This document shows, one piece after another, positions 5,674 through 10,452 of a stretch of 10,452 nt of DNA. Source of the stretch: Trueperaceae bacterium. Lineage in GTDB: Bacteria > Deinococcota > Deinococci > Deinococcales > Trueperaceae. The stretch covers positions 1 through 10,452 of the forward strand of contig SLSQ01000308.1 in NCBI GenBank assembly GCA_007130355.1. Reading direction: 5' to 3'. The notes beneath the pieces are model-generated. The model worked only from the letters and a program-made list of their open reading frames with translations, searched no databases and was not told the DNA's origin. The translations under genes were made by a program, and so were the position numbers. The first letter of the stretch is position 1; each line of letters begins with the position of its first letter.

Positions 5674-6726
5674 ATGACGACGCGTGCCGGCATCACCGCC
5701 TTGGGGGCGTACGCACCGTCGACGGTGCTCGAGAACGCCGATCTCGAGAAGCGGATGGACACCAGCGACGCCTGGATCCGGACGCGGACCGGGATCCGCA
5801 GACGGCACGTCGCGGCGGAGGACGAGTTCACCAGCGACCTCGCCTTCCGCGCGGTCGAGGACCTCGTCGACCGCTTCGGACCGGAGGCGCTCGACGGCGT
5901 CGACATGGTCATCGTGGCGACGAACACGCCCGACGCGCTCTTCCCCGCCACCGCCGCCCTGGTCCAGCACCGTTTCGGCCTGAAGGCGGGCGCCTTCGAC
6001 CTGCTCGCCGCCTGTCCGGGCTGGCTCTACGCCCTCAGCGTCGCCAAGGCGTACGTCGAGAGCGGTCAGTCGAAGAAGGTGCTGGCGATCGGCGCCGAAG
6101 CGCTCACCAAGCTGATCGACTGGGAGGACCGGAGCACCGCGGTGCTGTTCGGCGACGGCGGCGGCGCCGCGGTGATCGAGCCGGTCGACGCGCCGTACGG
6201 CCTGGCGCCGATGGTGCTCGGTGCCGACGGCGGCGGCGCGCAGCACCTGCACGCCGGAGCGATCGGGCGCTGCCTGCCGGACGGCACGAAGCTCGACGGA
6301 AAGGTGCGGATGAACGGGCGCGAGGTGTTCAAGTTCGCGGTCCGGGTGATGGACACCGCCACGATCGAAGCGATCGACGCGGCCGGCCTGACGCCGGACG
6401 ACATCGGCCTGTTCGTACCGCACCAGGCGAACTTCCGGATCATCGACGCCGCCCGCGAACGGCTCGGGCTGCATCCGGACCGGGTGGTCGTCACCGTCGA
6501 CGAGTACGGCAACAACTCGACCGCCAGCATCCCGTTGGCGCTGACGCACGCCCTCGACGAGGGCCGGATCGCCGACGGCGACCGACTGCTGATGGTCGCC
6601 TTCGGCGGGGGACTCTCCTGGGCGGCCGGCGTGGTCGTGTGGGGCGGAGGCCGCTACGGGGACGGGCGCCGCCCGACCGCGGCGCGCACCTCGGCCGCTC
6701 CGCTCGAGCTCGGGGGTACGACGTGA
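5674..6726 (+). CDS. fabH: FabH, beta-ketoacyl-ACP synthase III
   Basis: Starts fatty-acid chains by condensing an acyl-CoA primer with malonyl-ACP. 350 residues. The Cys-His-Asn triad is complete: C114 in LLAACPGWLYAL, H250 in PHQANFRIID and N280 in YGNNSTAS. The N-terminal TSDAWIRTRTGIRRRH (30-45) and the C-terminal VAFGGGLSWAAG (308-319) are also family features. C114 is followed by Pro-Gly-Trp where Ser/Ala-Gly-Phe is usual, which may shape primer choice. After about residue 324 there is a tail of about 25 residues (Gly, Arg, Thr, Ala rich) beyond the normal end. AAGGAG at 5662-5667, 6 nt before the ATG, fixes the start. The stop overlaps the fabD GTG. Confidence 0.96.
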   Translation: MTTRAGITALGAYAPSTVLENADLEKRMDTSDAWIRTRTGIRRRHVAAEDEFTSDLAFRAVEDLVDRFGPEALDGVDMVIVATNTPDALFPATAALVQHRFGLKAGAFDLLAACPGWLYALSVAKAYVESGQSKKVLAIGAEALTKLIDWEDRSTAVLFGDGGGAAVIEPVDAPYGLAPMVLGADGGGAQHLHAGAIGRCLPDGTKLDGKVRMNGREVFKFAVRVMDTATIEAIDAAGLTPDDIGLFVPHQANFRIIDAARERLGLHPDRVVVTVDEYGNNSTASIPLALTHALDEGRIADGDRLLMVAFGGGLSWAAGVVVWGGGRYGDGRRPTAARTSAAPLELGGTT

Positions 6727-7658
6727 GGGTCGCGGCGCTCTTCCCCGGTCAGGGCTCGCAGGCGGTCGGCATGGCGCGCGCCCTGGCCGAAGCGTCGCCC
6801 GCCGCGCGCGACGTGATCGAACGTGCCGACGCGGCGGCGCCCGGCCTGCGCGACCTCATGTTCGACGGTCCGGCCGACGCGCTGACCCGCACCGAGAACC
6901 AGCAACCGGCCCTGGTGGCCGCCGGCGCCGCCGCCTACGCCGCCTGGCGCGAGGCGGGCGGACCGGAGCCGGTGGTCGCCGCCGGCCACAGCCTGGGCGA
7001 GTTCACGGCGCACGTCGCCGCCGGTTCGCTGTCGCTCGAGACGGCGATCCGCCTGGTGCGCGCCCGCGGGCGCTACATGCAGGAGGCGGTGCCCGAGGGC
7101 GTCGGCGCGATGGCGGCGGTACTGAAGCTCGACGACGACGTCGTCGACGCGCTGGTCGCCGAGGCCGGCGCCGGCGTTTCGGTCGCGAACCGCAACGCGC
7201 CCGGCCAGGTGGTCGTCTCCGGCGCGGCGGACGCGGTCGCGGCGGTCGCGCGGGCCGCCAAGGAACGCGGCGGACGGGCGGTGCCGCTCAAGGTGAGCGC
7301 GCCGTTCCACTGCCCGCTGATGGCGCCCGCCGCCGAGCGGCTCGCGGCCGACCTGGCCGCGACGACGTTCGCGCCGGCGCGGTTCGCGATCGTGTGCAAC
7401 GTCGACGCCCGCCCGCTCGCCGGCCCGGCGGACGCGCCCCGCGTCCTCACCGAGCAGGTGACCGGCACCGTCCGCTGGACCGAGGTGCTGCACGCCGCCG
7501 CCGAGCGGAACGTCGACCGCTGGGTCGAGTTCGGCTCCGGCAAGGTGCTCACCGGCCTGCTGGCCCGCACGCTGCGCGGTGCGGACGGACGTGCGGTCGT
7601 CGACCCGGAGTCGCTCGCCGCCGCCCTGCCGGACCGCCGCGAAGGAGGATCCGAATGA
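6723..7658 (+). CDS. fabD: FabD, malonyl-CoA:ACP transacylase
   Basis: Transfers malonyl from CoA to the phosphopantetheine of AcpP, supplying FabH and FabF. 311 residues, normal length. It begins with LFPGQGSQ (6-13), the oxyanion-hole motif. The nucleophile is S90 in GHSLGEFTAH, R115 in RARGRYM binds the malonyl carboxylate, and H196 in SAPFHCPLM is the catalytic base; Q245 in EQVTGTVRW completes the family pattern. The start is GTG, overlapping the fabH stop as GTGA; it begins right at the conserved first strand, and no better start is nearby. Translation is probably coupled to fabH. Confidence 0.96.
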   Translation: MRVAALFPGQGSQAVGMARALAEASPAARDVIERADAAAPGLRDLMFDGPADALTRTENQQPALVAAGAAAYAAWREAGGPEPVVAAGHSLGEFTAHVAAGSLSLETAIRLVRARGRYMQEAVPEGVGAMAAVLKLDDDVVDALVAEAGAGVSVANRNAPGQVVVSGAADAVAAVARAAKERGGRAVPLKVSAPFHCPLMAPAAERLAADLAATTFAPARFAIVCNVDARPLAGPADAPRVLTEQVTGTVRWTEVLHAAAERNVDRWVEFGSGKVLTGLLARTLRGADGRAVVDPESLAAALPDRREGGSE

Positions 7659-8407
7659 CCCGACCCGAGAACGAACGTCCGGCCCTGGTGACCGGTTCGA
7701 GCCGAGGACTCGGCCGCGCCACCGCGATCGAACTGGCCGCGCGCGGCCACCCGCTCGTCGTGCACTACGTACGCAGCGAGGGTCCCGCCGCCGAGACGGT
7801 CCAGGAGATCGAGGCGGCCGGGGGCCGTGCGGTGGCGGTCGGCGCCGACGTCGCCGACGCCGAAGGGTGCGACCGGCTGCTGCGCGCCGCCACCGAAGCG
7901 TTCGGCCCGGTCGCGGTGCTGGTGAACAACGCCGGCGTCACCGCCGACGGACTGGCGATGCGCATGAAGGACGACGCTTGGCAGCGGGTGCTCGACACGA
8001 ACCTCACCGGCGCCTTCCGCCTTTCGCGCGGCGTGCTGCGCGCGATGCTGAAGGCCCGCTGGGGTCGGATCGTGAACCTCTCCAGCGTGGTCGCCCGCAT
8101 GGGCAACGCCGGCCAAGCGAACTACGTGGCGTCGAAGGCCGGCCTGATCGGCCTCACCAAGGCGCTGGCGCGCGAGGTGTCCGGCCGGGGCGTGACGGTG
8201 AACGCGGTGGCGCCCGGCTTCATCGAGTCGGACATGACCGACGCGCTGCCCGACGAGCTCAAGGCCTCGTACCTGACGCAGATCCCGGCGGGGCGCTTCG
8301 GAACGCCGCACGACGTGGCCGCCATGGTCGCCTTCCTGGCCGGCGACGAGGCCGCCTACGTGACCGGCCAGACGCTGTCGGTGGACGGCGGCCTGACGAT
8401 GCAGTAG
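7655..8407 (+). CDS. fabG: FabG, 3-oxoacyl-ACP reductase
   Basis: NADPH-dependent reduction of beta-ketoacyl-ACP, the first reductive step of elongation. 250 residues, classical short-chain dehydrogenase. Cofactor site TGSSRGLG (13-20), R40 after the second strand consistent with NADPH, NNAG (91-94), N116, catalytic S144, Y157 and K161 in the YxxxK motif, and VAPGFIESDM (185-194). The C-terminal SVDGGLTMQ is typical of FabG. ATG overlaps the fabD stop as ATGA, with AAGGAGG at 7642-7648 inside the fabD end, 6 nt upstream. The neighbours make the fatty-acid role much more likely than another SDR activity. Confidence 0.96.
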   Translation: MTRPENERPALVTGSSRGLGRATAIELAARGHPLVVHYVRSEGPAAETVQEIEAAGGRAVAVGADVADAEGCDRLLRAATEAFGPVAVLVNNAGVTADGLAMRMKDDAWQRVLDTNLTGAFRLSRGVLRAMLKARWGRIVNLSSVVARMGNAGQANYVASKAGLIGLTKALAREVSGRGVTVNAVAPGFIESDMTDALPDELKASYLTQIPAGRFGTPHDVAAMVAFLAGDEAAYVTGQTLSVDGGLTMQ

Positions 8408-8437
8408 ACTCGGCCGGCGCGCGCCGAGGCGCCGAGT
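8408..8437 (+). terminator. Hairpin directly after fabG
   Basis: actcggc (8408-8414) pairs with gccgagt (8431-8437), starting on the first base after the fabG stop. The interior holds a second self-complementary element, cggcgcgcgccg. It is followed by ccccc, not a U tract, and then by an extended -10. It may partly terminate the upstream transcript or mark an RNA 3' end before a separate acpP transcript. Confidence 0.5.
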
Positions 8438-8443
8438 CCCCCG

Positions 8444-8452
8444 TGCTAGAAT
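8444..8452 (+). promoter_or_regulatory. Putative internal extended -10 promoter for acpP
   Basis: TGcTAGAAT is a good extended -10. Initiation near 8459 would give a leader of about 40 nt containing the acpP SD GAGGAGG (8484-8490). There is no TTGACA-like -35, but extended -10 promoters can work without one. The location just after the fabG hairpin fits separate acpP transcription. Confidence 0.5.
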
Positions 8453-8499
8453 CCCCAGAACCGTCACGACCGCGTCGTGCACCGAGGAGGAACCCGATC

Positions 8500-8739
8500 A
8501 TGGACAACCAGGCCATTCTGGAGAAGATCAAGGAGGTCGTCGCCGACAAGCTCGACGCCGACCCGAAGGACGTCAACGAAGGCGCGTCGTTCGTCGACGA
8601 CCTCGGCGCCGACTCGCTCGACGTGGTCGAACTGATCATGGGGCTCGAGGACGAGTTCGACATCGAGATCAGCGACGAGGAAGCGGAAGGCATCCGCACC
8701 GTCGGGGACGCGATCCAGTTCATCTCCGACAAGCAGTAG
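8500..8739 (+). CDS. acpP: AcpP, acyl carrier protein
   Basis: 79 residues, strongly acidic, the usual length. The phosphopantetheine attachment site is S39 in DDLGADSLDVVEL, followed by the recognition helix II motif VELIMGLEDEFDIEISDEEAEGI's acidic residues. It carries growing acyl chains between FabD, FabH, FabG and FabF. GAGGAGG at 8484-8490, 9 nt before the ATG, is among the best ribosome sites in the window, as expected for an abundant protein. Hairpins flank the gene on both sides and a possible own promoter lies upstream. Confidence 0.97.
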   Translation: MDNQAILEKIKEVVADKLDADPKDVNEGASFVDDLGADSLDVVELIMGLEDEFDIEISDEEAEGIRTVGDAIQFISDKQ

Positions 8740-8748
8740 ACCGATCTT

Positions 8749-8804
8749 CGCGGGCCGGACCGCGCCGGGGCGAGCACGTGCGTCCCTGCCTCGTCCGGCC
8801 CGCG
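8749..8804 (+). other. Long-stem RNA hairpin between acpP and fabF
   Basis: cgcgggccggac (8749-8760) pairs with gtccggcccgcg (8793-8804), 12 bp without mismatch, closing a 32-nt loop that contains the palindrome gcacgtgc. It begins 9 nt after the acpP stop and ends 22 nt before the fabF ATG. No U tract follows. Transcript stabilisation at the acpP 3' end or attenuation before fabF are the likely roles. Confidence 0.6.
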
Positions 8805-8826
8805 GCCGAGTAGGGGACGAACCGTC

Positions 8827-10059
8827 ATGAAGCGAGTCGTGGTCACGGGCATCGGCCCGATCACCCCGGTCGGCATCGGTGCCGACGCATTCCTGGACGG
8901 TCAGCACCGGGCCGCCAACGGCATCCGCACGATCACCCAGTTCGACGCCTCCGAGCTCACCGTCCGCATCGGGGGCGAGATCGACGTCGACGTGACGCGC
9001 TGGCTCGACAAGCGCGAGGCGCGGCGCCTCGACCGCTTCGTGCACTTCGCCCTGATCGGCGCCGACCTCGCCCTCGAGCACGCGGGGCTCGCCGCCGACG
9101 ACGTCGCGGGCGAGCGGACCGGCACCTCGGTCGGCAGCGGCATCGGTGGGCTCGACGCCTGGGAGCGCGAGTCCAAGATCCGCTTCCAACGGACCCCGAT
9201 GCGGATGAGTCCGTTCTTCATCCCGATGGTGATCGCGAACATGGCGTCGGGCCACGTCGCGATGCGCTACGGCGCGACCGGACCGTCGACCTCGGTGGTG
9301 ACCGCCTGCGCGTCGGGCTCCGGCTCGATCGGCGACGCCTACCGCATCATTCAGCGGGGCGAGGCGGACGTCATGCTCACCGGCGGCGCGGAGGCGCCGA
9401 TCACGCCGATGGGCATCGGCGGGTTCGCGGTGATGAAGGCGCTCTCGACCCGCAACGACGATCCCGCCACCGCCAGCCGCCCGTTCTCGCGCGACCGGAA
9501 CGGCTTCGTGGCCGGCGAGGGGGCCGGGATCATGGTGCTCGAGGAGCTCGAGCACGCCAAGAAGCGCGGCGCCCGGATCCTGGCCGAGGTGGTGGGGTAC
9601 GCCACCAGCGCCGACGCGCACCACATCACCGCCCCCGCTCCGGGCGGGACCGGCGCCGCGCGGTGCCTGCGTTGGGCGCTCAAGGACGCGCGGATCGACG
9701 CGTCCGAGGTCGACTACCTCAACGCCCACGGCACCAGCACCCCCGCGAACGACAAGAACGAGACGCTCGCGGTCAAGGCGGTGTTCGGCGGTCCGGGGCA
9801 GGCGCCGCCGGTCAGCAGCACCAAGTCGATGACCGGGCACACCCTCGGCGCGGCCGGCGGGATCGAGGCGGTCGCGACCGTCCAGGCGATCGTCGCGAAC
9901 GTGCTGCCGCCCACCCGGAACCTGCACGAGCCGGATCCGGAGCTCGACCTCGACTACGTGCCGAACGAGGCGCGCGAAGCGAAGGTCGACGTCGCCATCA
10001 GCCAGAACTTCGCCTTCGGCGGACAGAACGCCGCCCTGGTCTTCAAGCGGTTCGCCTGA
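8827..10059 (+). CDS. fabF: FabF, beta-ketoacyl-ACP synthase II
   Basis: Decarboxylative condensation of acyl-ACP with malonyl-ACP in chain elongation. 410 residues, full length. Thiolase fold with nucleophile C161 in VVTACASGSGSIGDA, H301 in NAHGTSTPAND, K333 in STKSMTGHTLGAAGG and H338 in the same motif, a complete KAS I/II Cys-His-His set. GEGAGIMVLEE (230-240) and the C-terminal NFAFGGQNA (394-402) are family marks; the last is slightly unusual, as GFGGTN is more common. FabB is the main alternative but is largely confined to proteobacteria, and the position after acpP favours FabF. AGGGGA at 8812-8817 precedes the ATG by 9 nt. Confidence 0.95.
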   Translation: MKRVVVTGIGPITPVGIGADAFLDGQHRAANGIRTITQFDASELTVRIGGEIDVDVTRWLDKREARRLDRFVHFALIGADLALEHAGLAADDVAGERTGTSVGSGIGGLDAWERESKIRFQRTPMRMSPFFIPMVIANMASGHVAMRYGATGPSTSVVTACASGSGSIGDAYRIIQRGEADVMLTGGAEAPITPMGIGGFAVMKALSTRNDDPATASRPFSRDRNGFVAGEGAGIMVLEELEHAKKRGARILAEVVGYATSADAHHITAPAPGGTGAARCLRWALKDARIDASEVDYLNAHGTSTPANDKNETLAVKAVFGGPGQAPPVSSTKSMTGHTLGAAGGIEAVATVQAIVANVLPPTRNLHEPDPELDLDYVPNEAREAKVDVAISQNFAFGGQNAALVFKRFA

Positions 10060-10100
10060 CGGCGCGCCGCCGCGCCGCGCCGCCGTGGGCCGTTCCGAGT

Positions 10101-10139
10101 CCGCCCCTCGACCCCGCCGTTCGGCGGGTCGAGGGGCGG
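10101..10139 (+). terminator. Very stable hairpin between fabF and murJ
   Basis: ccgcccctcgac pairs with gtcgaggggcgg, and an inner cccgcc/ggcggg extends the stem to about 17 bp with a single bulged C and a gttc loop. The tail is cgttctc, only weakly U-rich. As an intergenic element it would be a terminator or attenuator that also hides the GAGGGG (10131-10136) upstream of the murJ ATG. If murJ instead starts at GTG 10085, the hairpin is inside its coding region. Confidence 0.55.
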
Positions 10140-10147
10140 CCGTTCTC

Positions 10148-10452
10148 ATGGGCGGCACGCTCGGCAGCCGGCTCAGCGGCCTGCTCCGCAACTCGCTGCT
10201 GAACCAGCTGTTCGACCGGACCGTCACCGACGCCTTCGCGGTGGCGATCAAGGTTCCGAACCTGTTCCGCGAACTGCTCGCCGAAGGCGCGCTCACGAAC
10301 AGCTTCGTGCCCGTCTACGCGCGTCAGGATCCGACCGAGGCGCGGCGCCTGGCGGGCGCGCTGCTGTCGCTGCTGGTGCTCGCCAACGGCGCGCTGGTCC
10401 TGGCCGCGACCTGGGCCGCGCCGTGGATCGTGGCGTTGCTGCTGGGCGGCGA
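10148..10452 (+). CDS. murJ: MurJ (MviN) lipid II flippase, N-terminal part, cut by window edge
   Basis: Only 101 codons are visible. The product moves lipid II across the inner membrane for peptidoglycan synthesis and normally has about 14 membrane segments. The N-terminal family signature is clear: GTLGSRLSGLLRN, TDAFAVAIKVPNLFRELLAEGALTNSFVPVY, then a hydrophobic segment (ALLSLLVLANGALVLAATWAAPWIVALLL). ATG 10148 is the coordinate given because codon third positions are almost all G/C from here on. However, an in-frame GTG at 10085 would add 21 residues ending GAAVL, and MurJ proteins usually have 10-20 residues before GTLxSR, so the true start may be 10085. That extension is less coding-like in codon use and has no SD. 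Confidence 0.88.
   Translation, partial: MGGTLGSRLSGLLRNSLLNQLFDRTVTDAFAVAIKVPNLFRELLAEGALTNSFVPVYARQDPTEARRLAGALLSLLVLANGALVLAATWAAPWIVALLLGG

Noticed and set aside
4696..6549. A 617-codon open frame opposite DUF177, rpmF and fabH
   Set aside because: No recognisable domain; it is antisense to three well-supported genes and arises from the scarcity of stop codons at high GC.
8827..10059. FabB or a polyketide-type ketosynthase rather than FabF
   Set aside because: The gene sits directly after acpP in a complete fab cluster, has single-domain length and a standard Cys-His-His set; there are no PKS partner genes.
8464..10296. A 610-codon open frame opposite acpP, fabF and the start of murJ
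   Set aside because: Shadow of conserved genes with catalytic residues on the other strand; its sequence is low-complexity.
1..10452. Mobile elements, CRISPR arrays, tRNA or rRNA genes
   Set aside because: No transposase, terminal repeats, regular repeat-spacer pattern or tRNA-like cloverleaf was seen on either strand by eye.

Overview
The window is a GC-rich bacterial chromosome segment with no mobile elements, RNA genes or CRISPR arrays. Gene content and promoter style suggest a member of Deinococcota, possibly a Truepera-like lineage; this is inference, because no 16S or marker tree is possible here. One hint is that several genes (hisA, the histidine kinase, the REC-SARP regulator and the DUF177 gene) carry a TANNNT -10 hexamer 7-9 nt upstream of the start codon and no usable Shine-Dalgarno (SD) site. 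That arrangement is known for leaderless mRNAs, which are common in Deinococcus. Other genes have ordinary GGAGG-type sites.

Left part (1-1129, minus strand): hisA, cut by the window edge, preceded by an unrecognised small secreted protein. Between them lies a UUCG-capped hairpin and then the hisA promoter. Middle (1389-4526): a membrane histidine kinase and a NarL/FixJ-type response regulator joined by a GTGA overlap on the plus strand. Facing them is a second response regulator with a receiver domain fused to a SARP-like winged helix and a short BTAD-like tail. The two convergent regulator genes share one hairpin that contains both stop codons.

Right part (4711-10452, plus strand): a type II fatty-acid synthesis cluster in the order DUF177 (yceD), rpmF, fabH, fabD, fabG, acpP, fabF, then the start of murJ. 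A near-consensus sigma70 promoter (TTGACA-16-TATACT) lies 8 nt before the first ATG. FabD loads malonyl onto AcpP, FabH starts the chain, FabF elongates and FabG does the first reduction; the later reductive steps (FabZ, FabI/K) are not in this window, and neither is plsX, which often sits between rpmF and fabH. fabH/fabD and fabD/fabG are joined by 4-bp overlaps, whereas all five real gaps, from DUF177/rpmF to fabF/murJ, contain a strong GC hairpin without a U tract. acpP is bracketed by two of these and has its own extended -10, which fits separate control of ACP dosage.

Most of the window is ordinary housekeeping DNA. The items most worth a second look are the hairpin-in-every-gap pattern of the fab cluster, the REC-SARP regulator, the shared stop-codon hairpin, the leaderless promoter set and the unresolved start of murJ. 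I do not see a clearly novel multi-gene system.
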